Source: Candidatus Zhuqueibacterota bacterium (lineage in GTDB: Bacteria; Electryoneota; RPQS01). From it: a stretch of DNA of 37,367 bases. The position numbers were made by a program, and so were the translations under genes. Position 1 is the stretch's first letter. Each line of letters starts with the position of its first letter. Positions 25,139 through 32,559 of the stretch are shown here, one piece after another. The notes beneath the pieces were generated by a model. It was not told the origin of the DNA, ran no database searches, and saw nothing but the letters and a program-made list of their open reading frames with translations. The stretch covers positions 1 through 37,367 of the forward strand of contig RPQS01000037.1 in NCBI GenBank assembly GCA_003818605.1, written 5' to 3'.

Positions 25139-25926
25139 TGGACGCACTGGAATTTTATCGCCACGTTGTCGAAGCCGTGGAAAGCGGCAATACCGCTTAT
25201 GCGGTTACGGTCGTATTATCCGAAGGATCAGCACCGCAAGTATGCGGAGCTAAAATGCTGGTCTACGCGGACGGAACGATCCGGGGAACTGTGGGCGGCG
25301 GCGACGTGGAGCGGAAAATCATCGAAGACCTTGTTCGCGAAACGCCGCGCATACCGCACACGGTCAAATACGATCTTGCCGGCAAAGACAAACCAACTGC
25401 CGGACCATGCATGGTGTGCGGCGGCGTGATGGAGTTTCTGATTGAACCGCTGCATAATCCTCATCACTTATATATCGTCGGCGCCGGACACTGCGGCATA
25501 GAGTTGTCCCGCTTGGCAAAACGCGTCGGTTTTTTCGTGACGGTGCTGGATTACCGGCCGGAATGGGCTAACAAGGAAAAGCACCCGGCCGCAGACCGGA
25601 CGATCTGCGTACCCATTGGGGAAATTGTGAAGCAAATCCGGTTTACGCCGGACACCTATATTGTGATTATGACTCACGGACACACGTATGATGAAGACGT
25701 GCTACGGTTATGCGTATCGAACGAATTCAGGTATATCGGAATGCTTGGCAGTCAAAAAAAGGCGCGGAAATGTTTGGATAATCTCACGCGGGACGGTTTC
25801 CCGTCGGACATTCTGGCCCGAGTGCACACTCCTATCGGCATGCAGATCGGCTCTCAGACCCCAGCGGAAATCGCCGTCAGCATCGCCGCGGAATTGATCG
25901 CAGTTCGAAACGCCGATTCTGTCTGA
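25138..25926 (+). CDS. xdhC: XdhC/CoxI-family molybdenum hydroxylase maturation factor
   Basis: XdhC-family protein, 262 aa, which binds and matures (sulfurates or delivers) the molybdenum cofactor for the adjacent dehydrogenase. The N-terminal XdhC/CoxI domain has GTVGGGDVERKI. A Rossmann domain follows with LYIVGAGHCGIELSRLA, and the family C-terminal signature IGSQTPAEIAVSIAAELIA closes it. There is no signal peptide; it should act in the cytoplasm. The start overlaps the xdhB stop by one base (TGATG, 25136-25140). It is the last gene of the run; a strong terminator follows 27 bp after the stop. Confidence 0.9.
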   Translation: MDALEFYRHVVEAVESGNTAYAVTVVLSEGSAPQVCGAKMLVYADGTIRGTVGGGDVERKIIEDLVRETPRIPHTVKYDLAGKDKPTAGPCMVCGGVMEFLIEPLHNPHHLYIVGAGHCGIELSRLAKRVGFFVTVLDYRPEWANKEKHPAADRTICVPIGEIVKQIRFTPDTYIVIMTHGHTYDEDVLRLCVSNEFRYIGMLGSQKKARKCLDNLTRDGFPSDILARVHTPIGMQIGSQTPAEIAVSIAAELIAVRNADSV

Positions 25927-25952
25927 TCAATTTATCACTGTCTTCCGGAATG

Positions 25953-25982
25953 AAAAATCCCCGCCACAAGGCGGGGATTTTT
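25953..25982. terminator. Bidirectional intrinsic terminator between xdhC and kbl
   Basis: AAAAATCCCCGCC (25953-25965), loop ACAA, GGCGGGGATTTTT (25970-25982): a perfect palindrome with A-tract and T-tract flanks. It works on either strand and ends both the purine operon and the convergent six-gene operon. Confidence 0.93.
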
Positions 25983-25998
25983 ACGGAATCACTATAGC

Positions 25999-27246
25999 TT
26001 ATAGGCCATACTTGTCCACGATTTCCTTCTTACCTTTGCCCAGAATGTCGTACTTCTTTCCGACTTTAATGAACGCGGCAATGGCTTTGTCCAAATGCTG
26101 CTTGTCGTGCGCGGCGGAAAGCTGCGTGCGAATGCGCGCCTGCCCTTTGGCTACCACGGGGAAGAAGAAACCGACCACATAAATGCCTTCCGCGTACAAA
26201 TCTCGAGACACATCTTGCGCCAATTTGGCGTTGTAAAGCATGACAGGAACAATCGGGCTTTCGCCTTGCTTGATGTCAAAACCCGCTTCCGTGAGCAGCT
26301 TGCGCCAATACGTAGTGTTCCACTCCAGTTTGTCGCGGCGTTCAGTTGTTTTGGAAATCAGATCCAACACTTTAATGGCACCGGAGACGATTACGGGAGC
26401 GACGGTGTTCGAAAACAAGTAGGGACGCGCACGCTGACGGCACATCTCCACCAATTCTCTTCTACCGCTGACGCAGCCGCCGGACGCGCCGCCCAGAGCC
26501 TTGCCCAACGTCGTTGTGATAATGTCAATTTTGCCGTAAACGCCGCAATGCTCATGCGTACCACGTCCGGTTTTACCGATGAAGCCGGAAGCGTGCGATT
26601 CATCCACGAAAACCATCGCGTTGTACTTTTCCGCCAGCGCGACGATTTGATCGAGCTTGGCCAGATCGCCGTCCATGGAAAAGACGCCATCGGTGATGAT
26701 CAGACGAAAACGCTTATCCTGATGCTCCTGCAGCTTCTCTTCAAGGTGACCCATGTCGGAATGCTTGTAAGTATCCTGCATGGCCTTGCAGAGCCGCATT
26801 CCATCCACGATGGACGCATGCACCAGCCGGTCAGCAATCATGACATCCTGCTCGCTCAGCACGGCTTCAAAGACGCCTGCGTTGGCGTCCATGCAGGAGG
26901 GGAAAAGCAGCGTGTCTTCCGTGCCGAGAAACTCGGTGAGTTTATTTTCGAGTTCACGGTGTATATCTTGTGTTCCGCAGATGAAGCGGACGGACGACAT
27001 GCCGTAGCCGCGATGATCCAATCCCTCATGCGCCGCTTTGACGACGTCGGGATGACTCGACAGTCCGAGGTAGTTATTGGCGCACAGATTGATGACTTTC
27101 TGAAGGGATGCGCCGGTCGGAAATTCCACTTCGATGTCGGCGTTTTGCGGCGAGTGGATGAAGCGTTCCTCTTTAAAAAGTCCGGCCTGCTTCAATCCGT
27201 CCAAATCCGAAACATACGATTGGCGAACCGTTGTCGGGTAAGCCAT
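25999..27246 (-). CDS. kbl: Alpha-oxoamine synthase, glycine C-acetyltransferase (Kbl)-like
   Basis: PLP enzyme of the alpha-oxoamine synthase family (Kbl, BioF, HemA, serine palmitoyltransferase), 415 aa. The cofactor lysine is K249 in TTTLGKALGGASGG. VFVDESHASGFIGKTGRG is the Asp/His cofactor-contact segment and ANNYLGLSSHP the N-terminal signature. Overall it reads most like 2-amino-3-ketobutyrate CoA ligase, which joins glycine and acetyl-CoA (or runs in reverse in threonine degradation). It has a short lysine-rich C-terminal tail. GGAG lies just before the ATG. It is the last gene of the operon that includes an ACP and its phosphopantetheinyl transferase, and no threonine dehydrogenase is nearby, so an acyl-ACP or other acyl donor is possible. 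This is inference. Confidence 0.87.
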   Translation of the reverse strand: MAYPTTVRQSYVSDLDGLKQAGLFKEERFIHSPQNADIEVEFPTGASLQKVINLCANNYLGLSSHPDVVKAAHEGLDHRGYGMSSVRFICGTQDIHRELENKLTEFLGTEDTLLFPSCMDANAGVFEAVLSEQDVMIADRLVHASIVDGMRLCKAMQDTYKHSDMGHLEEKLQEHQDKRFRLIITDGVFSMDGDLAKLDQIVALAEKYNAMVFVDESHASGFIGKTGRGTHEHCGVYGKIDIITTTLGKALGGASGGCVSGRRELVEMCRQRARPYLFSNTVAPVIVSGAIKVLDLISKTTERRDKLEWNTTYWRKLLTEAGFDIKQGESPIVPVMLYNAKLAQDVSRDLYAEGIYVVGFFFPVVAKGQARIRTQLSAAHDKQHLDKAIAAFIKVGKKYDILGKGKKEIVDKYGL

Positions 27247-27289
27247 AAGTATTCTCCTTGGTGCTTAGTTCGCTTGTTCTAATCCGCAA

Positions 27290-27934
27290 CTACTTTTTCG
27301 GGTAGCCGATAGTCTGTCCCAGAAGGACCTTCTGATCCGGCCGCAATTTTAATGTGGACGCGACCTGTTCATGATCCACCCATGCGCGTACAACACACGA
27401 CAAATTTTCGGAGGCACAGAACAGGTAGACATTCTCCGCGATAAAACCGGCGTCCGCATAGGAATAACGAAGGTGATCATCGGCGGTGCCTTCACCCATT
27501 TTCGCATAATCCGCCACATAGACGAGATTGAGCGGAGCCTCTTTCACGAAATCCTGTTTGCCGGCTATGGAGCGATAGTCTCCGGCAACAACAGGATTCA
27601 GCATATTTGCCTTAGCGTTGTACTCGTAAACACCTTCCTTGAGAAACACGTAAACCGACGTTTCCTGGTTATTCATCGCCGACGGTGCGGTGCGGTGTTC
27701 AATCTCCGGACGATTGAAACCGTAAGCCGCCCACAATAAATTGGAAAGCACTTGCGGCGGCAGAGGATCGGGGGCGAATTCACGGGACGTGTGCCGGTCC
27801 TTCAACGCCTGCATAAGCGGTTTGCCGCCGGTAGTTTGCGGGACAGGCAACTCAATAGGCGAAAGGGTTTGCGACATGGCGACGGTCGCGCATAAGAAGA
27901 GCGCGCAGATAATGATCAGGATTTTGCCGTTCAT
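27290..27934 (-). CDS. Exported nitroreductase-family (SagB-like) flavoprotein
   Basis: FMN-dependent nitroreductase-fold protein, 214 aa. Residues 1-22 form a signal peptide (MNGKILIIICALFLCATVAMS), so the mature protein lies outside the cytoplasm, which is uncommon for a flavin-dependent enzyme of this kind. LKDRHTSREFAPDPLP is the FMN phosphate-binding start of the fold. SNLLWAAYGFNR and the C-terminal LLGQTIGYPKK are typical of the SagB-type dehydrogenase branch. Its stop lies 43 bp before the kbl start, and it begins 2 bp after the ACP stop, so it is clearly in the same transcript. Its substrate is unknown. A link to the ACP pathway is suggested by position only. Confidence 0.8.
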   Translation of the reverse strand: MNGKILIIICALFLCATVAMSQTLSPIELPVPQTTGGKPLMQALKDRHTSREFAPDPLPPQVLSNLLWAAYGFNRPEIEHRTAPSAMNNQETSVYVFLKEGVYEYNAKANMLNPVVAGDYRSIAGKQDFVKEAPLNLVYVADYAKMGEGTADDHLRYSYADAGFIAENVYLFCASENLSCVVRAWVDHEQVASTLKLRPDQKVLLGQTIGYPKK

Positions 27935-27936
27935 GG

Positions 27937-28188
27937 TTACGCCTTTTTGAAGCGATTCACGAGAGCGACGATGCTCTTGACGTTATCGAACGCTTCGGGC
28001 GACGCATCAGCGTCGGGAATTTGGATCTGGTATTTCTTTTCCAGAAAACGCTTGAGAGACACCATCGAGAAGGAATCCACGATACCGCCGGTGATCAACG
28101 GCGTGGTGTCCGTCAGTTCGCGGTCATCGTCTTCTTCGAGGTACTCGCGTTTCACGTAATCAAGTACGGCCTTGGTGATTTCGTCCAT
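27937..28188 (-). CDS. Acyl carrier protein
   Basis: 83-aa acyl carrier protein, mostly helical and acidic at its N-terminal half. The phosphopantetheine attachment serine is S39 in GGIVDSFSMVSL, and the DSF variant of the DSL motif is acceptable. It would carry an acyl group on a thioester for the neighbouring enzymes. It is not next to fatty-acid synthesis genes (fabD/fabF); instead it sits between a DUF3788 gene and an exported flavoprotein, downstream of an acyl-CoA ligase and an AcpS. That placement points to a dedicated carrier rather than the main fatty-acid ACP. AGGAG precedes the ATG at good spacing. Confidence 0.88.
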   Translation of the reverse strand: MDEITKAVLDYVKREYLEEDDDRELTDTTPLITGGIVDSFSMVSLKRFLEKKYQIQIPDADASPEAFDNVKSIVALVNRFKKA

Positions 28189-28228
28189 GAAGACTCTCCT
28201 TTATCGTGAGATGTTCAATGTTTCCGAA

Positions 28229-28639
28229 TTAATTGGCCATTTTGATAGCTAGCAAGGTTTGCAGATGCTTCAGGTCGCTTGGCTTTGCCGCCTTCACATA
28301 AAAGCCGCGGCCTTCGGCATACTTGCGCGCGCTTTCGATATCGCTTAGAATCTTTTTCGGCAGTTTGCTCTGCATAGCGACGGCCACGGCTTTTTCACCG
28401 AAAACGAATGCCACCGTGAATTGATTGTTCTCCGCAAAGAAATAGCACACCGTGCGTTTCTTACGGCTCAGTTTCCAGTGCCAGCTTTTGTAGAATTTCC
28501 ATTCGTCGGTTATGGGTTCGTACTTATCGCGAATGAACTGCGCGAACTCGTCCCATAAATCGGCGGCATTTCCGAGAGCGGCTGCCACTTCTTTGGCGGT
28601 AGGTTTGTGAGCTTTATCTACAAAGATGGAACCGGGCAT
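28229..28639 (-). CDS. DUF3788-like small protein
   Basis: 136-aa soluble protein that resembles the DUF3788 family in its central and C-terminal signature: KLSRKKRTVCYFF, FTVAFVFGEKAV and YAEGRGFYV. No catalytic motif or membrane segment is visible. The family has no established biochemical role that I can state. It lies 27 bp after the acyl-CoA ligase gene and 40 bp before the ACP gene, so it is co-transcribed with them. The ATG is preceded by an AGGAA-type site. Assignment to the family is from remembered motifs, not a search. Confidence 0.7.
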   Translation of the reverse strand: MPGSIFVDKAHKPTAKEVAAALGNAADLWDEFAQFIRDKYEPITDEWKFYKSWHWKLSRKKRTVCYFFAENNQFTVAFVFGEKAVAVAMQSKLPKKILSDIESARKYAEGRGFYVKAAKPSDLKHLQTLLAIKMAN

Positions 28640-28666
28640 GAGGGATTCCTCGATGTATTGAGTCGC

Positions 28667-30367
28667 TTAGTCGTTTTCCAGCGTGCTGATGTCCCCAATC
28701 GGTTCGCCGAATTCCTGAGCCCGGAGGACGCGGCGCATAATTTTTCCGCTGCGAGTCTTGGGCAGGGATTTCACGAACTCGATTTCCTGCGGCATGGCCA
28801 ACGGCGAGAGCCTCTTGCGAATGAAGTTCATGATCTCCAGTTCGAGGTCTTCATTCACGTCATATCCGGGCTTCAACGCCACGAAAGCCTTCACGACTTC
28901 CATGTTGACCTTATCGGGCTTGGCGACCGCCGCCGATTCGGCCACCGCCGGATGCTCGAGCAGTGCGGATTCGATTTCAAACGGCCCGACCAAGTGGCCG
29001 CCCGTATTGATCACATCGTCATCGCGGCCCACGAACCAGAAATAGCCTTCCTTATCAATGCTGGAACGGTCGCCGGTTAGATACCAGCCGTTCTTGAATT
29101 TGTTCTTGTAGCCTTCAGGATTGTTCCAGTAGCAGCGGATCATGGAAGGCCAGCCGGGACGCAGCGCAATCAATCCCACTTTACCAACATCATTGATCGG
29201 TTCATAGGTTTTCATGTCCAGCACGGTGGCCGTGATGCCCGGAAACGGTTTGCCCATCGAACCCGGCTTGACGGGCATGCCGGGATAGTTGGACACGACG
29301 ATGCAGCCGGTTTCGGTCTGCCAATAGGTATCGTGGAACGGCTTGCCGAACGCTTCCTGCGACCAAATCACGGCTTCGGCATTGAGTGGTTCACCGACGC
29401 TGCTCAGGTGGCGCAGACACGAAAGATCGTGCTTGCGAACCAGTTCGGTTCCTTCCTTCATCAGCAACCGAATCGCCGTGGGAGCGGAATACCAATTGGT
29501 GATGCGGTGCTTTTCGATAAAGGAATACCAACGGTCGGCATTGAAGCCGGAATCGAGAACGGCTTGCGTGATTCCGTTGGACCACGGTCCGATGATTCCA
29601 TAGGACGTGCCTGTAACCCAGCCGGGATCGGCATTGCACCAGTAAATATCGTTATCCTGCAGATCGAGAACCCATTTGGACGTCAGATATTGCGAGATCA
29701 GCGAATAATGCACGTGTTGAGCGCCCTTCGGCTGACCGGTAGTACCGGACGTGTAATGCAGAACTGAAGGAGTTTCTGCTGTGGACGAAAAAACATCGAA
29801 CTGTTCTACGCGCGGCATGCCTTCCATATTCATCGGCACTTCGCGTTCCTTGAGCGGAGCATCGCCCGCGTCCACTACGATGATATGCTGCAAAGCGGGA
29901 AGCTGATCGCGAATCTTGCGAATCGTAGGCAGCAGTTTTTTCTGCGTAATAATGGCCGTTGTTTCGGCATTATTCAGCCGCGTAAACAGCGATTCCTCGC
30001 GGAAAGCCGAGAAAAGCGGCTGCACGATTCCGCCCATTTTGAGAACACCGATAAAACCGATGTACAGCTCGGGGATGCGATCCATAAACAGACAGACGCG
30101 CTGTCCGGTCTGAATGCCGCGCTTTTGCAGATAATCCGCGATCGTGTTCGAGAGAACGCGAATGTCGTCGTACGTGTACTCTTTGACGTTGCCCTGAAAA
30201 TCTTCCCAAATCAGGGCTTTCTTCCCGGCCTTGCCGAGCTTGCAAATGCGATCCGAGCAGTACCAGCCGATGTTGATTTTGTCTCCGGCTTTGTAGCCGA
30301 GTTCCTGTTCAGAAAGGGACCAGTTGAAATCTTTGATCCGGTTTTCGTAGGAGCCGATGTGGCTCAT
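28667..30367 (-). CDS. acsA: Acetyl-CoA synthetase-like AMP-forming acyl-CoA ligase
   Basis: AMP-forming ligase, 566 aa, the size of Bacillus AcsA. The ATP P-loop is YTSGTTGQPKGAQ. The YWQTETG motif keeps the tryptophan that limits the pocket to acetate or propionate in Acs enzymes. WYLTGDRSSID is the hinge/adenylate region. The C-terminal catalytic lysine is K542 in KTRSGKIMRR, the same lysine that Pat-type acetyltransferases modify in other bacteria. It makes acetyl-CoA (or propionyl-CoA) via acetyl-AMP. It is the second gene of the minus-strand operon, 30 bp after acpS. An AGAGG-type site precedes the ATG. Direct loading of the downstream ACP is possible but unproven. Confidence 0.88.
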   Translation of the reverse strand: MSHIGSYENRIKDFNWSLSEQELGYKAGDKINIGWYCSDRICKLGKAGKKALIWEDFQGNVKEYTYDDIRVLSNTIADYLQKRGIQTGQRVCLFMDRIPELYIGFIGVLKMGGIVQPLFSAFREESLFTRLNNAETTAIITQKKLLPTIRKIRDQLPALQHIIVVDAGDAPLKEREVPMNMEGMPRVEQFDVFSSTAETPSVLHYTSGTTGQPKGAQHVHYSLISQYLTSKWVLDLQDNDIYWCNADPGWVTGTSYGIIGPWSNGITQAVLDSGFNADRWYSFIEKHRITNWYSAPTAIRLLMKEGTELVRKHDLSCLRHLSSVGEPLNAEAVIWSQEAFGKPFHDTYWQTETGCIVVSNYPGMPVKPGSMGKPFPGITATVLDMKTYEPINDVGKVGLIALRPGWPSMIRCYWNNPEGYKNKFKNGWYLTGDRSSIDKEGYFWFVGRDDDVINTGGHLVGPFEIESALLEHPAVAESAAVAKPDKVNMEVVKAFVALKPGYDVNEDLELEIMNFIRKRLSPLAMPQEIEFVKSLPKTRSGKIMRRVLRAQEFGEPIGDISTLEND

Positions 30368-30397
30368 GGAGTCAATCCTCTTGGTGTATTGTCAGTT

Positions 30398-30772
30398 TCA
30401 GGATTCCAGAATGACGGTTGCCGCAGCGTGAGTTCGAGTGTGGGACATGGACAGGCACACCCGATTTACTCCCATTTTCGCTGCTTGTTCCTGCACTTTT
30501 CCGGTCAGTTTTATTTCGGGTTGCCCGGTGTTGCTGTGGCTTATTTCGATTTCGAGCCAGCTTAGCCCATCCCGATAACCCGTCCCCAGTGCCTTGAACA
30601 AGGACTCTTTGGCGGCAAACCGGGCGGCATAATGCTGGGCGGGATAGCGTTTACCCTCACAGTAAGCGATCTCGGCAGGGGTAAACAGGCTGGAAATCAG
30701 CCCTGCATCCTCTTGTAGCTGTTTTTCCATCCGGGTAACGTCCATGAGATCAGTGCCCAAGCCAACGATCAT
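30398..30772 (-). CDS. acpS: Holo-[acyl-carrier-protein] synthase (AcpS)
   Basis: AcpS-type 4'-phosphopantetheinyl transferase, 124 aa, which converts apo-ACP to holo-ACP using CoA. The magnesium-binding Asp lies in GLGTDLMDV at the N-terminus, the second conserved site is RFAAKESLFKALGTG, and LSMSHTRTHAAATVIL closes the fold. The start at 30772 is chosen because MIVGLGTD is where the family begins; a TTG 57 bp further upstream in frame would add an unrelated 19-residue leader. It heads the six-gene operon and would activate the ACP four genes downstream. It is preceded by a 364-bp gap with a candidate promoter at 30966-30994. Confidence 0.9.
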   Translation of the reverse strand: MIVGLGTDLMDVTRMEKQLQEDAGLISSLFTPAEIAYCEGKRYPAQHYAARFAAKESLFKALGTGYRDGLSWLEIEISHSNTGQPEIKLTGKVQEQAAKMGVNRVCLSMSHTRTHAAATVILES

Positions 30773-30965
30773 GGTGCGGAACTCAAATAATGGGGGCGGG
30801 TCGGAGAGGATGCATACGGCCAGCGACAAAGCAGGGCATAATCACGGAGCCGAAGCGGCAATCAACCCAATCTTCCAAGTCTTTAGCAGTAAGAACTTGT
30901 CACGTTCATGCGGAGCCCACGAAGGCACTAAACGGACTTATAAATGCTCGTTTCCTCAGCATTAA

Positions 30966-30994
30966 AATATGGGATCATATATGAAATTTGTCAA
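30966..30994 (-). promoter_or_regulatory. Candidate promoter for the acpS-kbl operon
   Basis: On the minus strand a perfect TTGACA (30994-30989), a 17-bp spacer and CATATT (30971-30966). It would give a leader of about 185 nt before the acpS ATG at 30772. Confidence 0.45.
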
Positions 30995-31096
30995 GGTAAA
31001 ATCACTCTGATATGCCCGGAATCGTACCTTAATCCCTCATTATGGCAGTTATTAGTGGACAGACTGGTAAAGAATCAAGTGCGTACAGTCTTAACC

Positions 31097-31125
31097 TTGA
31101 CATTTTAAGGATACTTGACTATATA
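31097..31125 (+). promoter_or_regulatory. Candidate promoter for the RNA methyltransferase gene, nearly leaderless
   Basis: A perfect TTGACA (31097-31102), a 17-bp spacer and TATATA (31120-31125). Transcription would start around 31131-31133, only a few bases before the ATG at 31137, and there is no Shine-Dalgarno, which fits a leaderless mRNA. Confidence 0.5.
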
Positions 31126-31136
31126 GCCTTCCTAAC

Positions 31137-32486
31137 ATGAACAAATCTGTAAAATCGAGCGGACGGCCTCTGCCTCGCATGGAAGCCATTGTGGACAGCC
31201 TGTCTACGGATGGGCGGGGAGTGTTTCACGTGGATCACCGGGCAGTTTTTGTGTCCGGCGGCATGCCGGGGGATCGCATTCTGGTCGAGCTTGACGAAAA
31301 GACAAAGCCTCCGTCAGCCCGGCTCATCGAAAGACTGCTGGATTCGCCGTATCGAATAGAGCATCCGTGTTCGCACGCGAGAGAATGTGCCGGATCGGTC
31401 TGGGGCTGCCTCTCCTACTCCGCACAACTGATTCACAAGCGGGAACTCGCCGTCCGGACATTGCGAAAAGCCATCGGCGAAGTTGGAGTTCAGCCCACGG
31501 TACCAAGTCCATTGCCGTGGAATTACCGCAGCCGGATTACACTCACTACTTGGTTAGAGAATAACCGACTCCGCATCGGCTATCAGACGGAATCCCGCCA
31601 ATTTTCGGGAATTCCCATTCGAAATTGTATGCTCGGCGATGAAACTATCGGCCAGTGTATCGGACAGCTATCAGAACAGTTTCAGGATATTGAGATACCA
31701 TCAAAGGCACATTACCCGCGACGGATTCAGATTCACCGGACCTCGTGCGGCGCCGGACTACTGCTGATATTCGCGGACATCGCAAATGATTCGGCAATCC
31801 GCGAATGGTCTGAACGGTTACGCGACTTGAAGCTTCCCGGCGGCATCTGGTTCGCATCCGGAACACAAGCAGGGATCATTGATTATCGGAAACCGCTTCG
31901 TTCGACTCCCGGCTCGCATGGGATGACATCCATCTGGCTTGGACATGAGTTGGAGATTAATCCTTCGGTATTCACACAGGCCAATGCTGCGGCGGCGGAT
32001 CTCGTTCATGCCAAACTGAAAAATATGGCATCCGAAAACAAATGGCGAACGGTATGGGACTTGTATGGAGGATACGGAGCTTTAGGCTGTGCGGCAGCGG
32101 CGAACGGTTCGGCACTCGCTGTTCTGGAACTGACGCGGAATTCCGAATCCACGATGCATGCGCTGACCAGGGTGGCCGGAGTGAAGGAAGCGCGGTTCAT
32201 CGAGGGCGATCTGATCAGTACTCTTCCCCGCCAGATTGGAGAAATAACGCCCGATGATCTTGTTATTCTCGATCCGCCGCGGAGCGGCGCGCATTCCGAA
32301 GTGATCAAGGCAATTGGGAAATCACGCATGCGGGACGTTTACTACCTATCCTGCAATCCAGCCCGGCTGGGACGCGATCTTGTTGGACTTCTGCAAGCGG
32401 GATTTCAGATCATAGAAATTGAACCCTGCGATTTCTTTCCGCAGACGCCGCGGATTGAGGTTTTGACGCGGCTTCATCGCGACTAA
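31137..32486 (+). CDS. rlmD: RumA/RlmD-type RNA (uracil-5-)-methyltransferase
   Basis: SAM-dependent RNA m5U methyltransferase, 449 aa. An N-terminal TRAM-like RNA-binding domain (about 10-70) precedes a cysteine set for an iron-sulfur cluster: C78, C84, C91 and C164 (the last in IPIRNCML). The spacing between C84 and C91 is longer than in classic RumA. The Rossmann part has VWDLYGGYGALG, LDPPRSGAH, and the nucleophile C406 in YYLSCNPARLG, followed by FFPQTPRIEVLTRL. The target is probably 23S rRNA (RlmD position) but could be tRNA, as homologues vary. The gene stands alone between a divergent operon and a terminator. Confidence 0.86.
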   Translation: MNKSVKSSGRPLPRMEAIVDSLSTDGRGVFHVDHRAVFVSGGMPGDRILVELDEKTKPPSARLIERLLDSPYRIEHPCSHARECAGSVWGCLSYSAQLIHKRELAVRTLRKAIGEVGVQPTVPSPLPWNYRSRITLTTWLENNRLRIGYQTESRQFSGIPIRNCMLGDETIGQCIGQLSEQFQDIEIPSKAHYPRRIQIHRTSCGAGLLLIFADIANDSAIREWSERLRDLKLPGGIWFASGTQAGIIDYRKPLRSTPGSHGMTSIWLGHELEINPSVFTQANAAAADLVHAKLKNMASENKWRTVWDLYGGYGALGCAAAANGSALAVLELTRNSESTMHALTRVAGVKEARFIEGDLISTLPRQIGEITPDDLVILDPPRSGAHSEVIKAIGKSRMRDVYYLSCNPARLGRDLVGLLQAGFQIIEIEPCDFFPQTPRIEVLTRLHRD

Positions 32487-32506
32487 ATTATTTTCTATCC
32501 ACTTGA

Positions 32507-32538
32507 AAAAAAACCCCCGGTTTGCGCCGGGGATTTTT
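32507..32538. terminator. Bidirectional intrinsic terminator between rlmD and the glycosyltransferase fusion
   Basis: An A-tract precedes CCCCGG (32515-32520), a 6-nt loop, CCGGGG (32527-32532) and ATTTTT. It serves convergent genes: plus-strand rlmD ending at 32486 and minus-strand glycosyltransferase ending at 32560. Confidence 0.85.
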
Positions 32539-32559
32539 GTATGCATTTTGCATTTTCGA

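Larger units (their letters stand above)
30773..31136. other. Divergent intergenic region (364 bp) with back-to-back promoters
   Basis: This stretch separates acpS (minus) from the RNA methyltransferase gene (plus). It has an AT-rich middle. No open frame with a recognisable product, tRNA or repeat was found. Two promoter candidates, one per strand, are listed separately. Confidence 0.7.

Noticed and set aside
26095-27282. 395-codon plus-strand frame opposite kbl
   Set aside because: Mirror frame of a well-supported PLP enzyme; no motifs and no start signal.
30773-30829. TTG start extending acpS by 19 residues
   Set aside because: The AcpS family begins at MIVGLGTD; the extension shows no similarity and no better ribosome-binding site.
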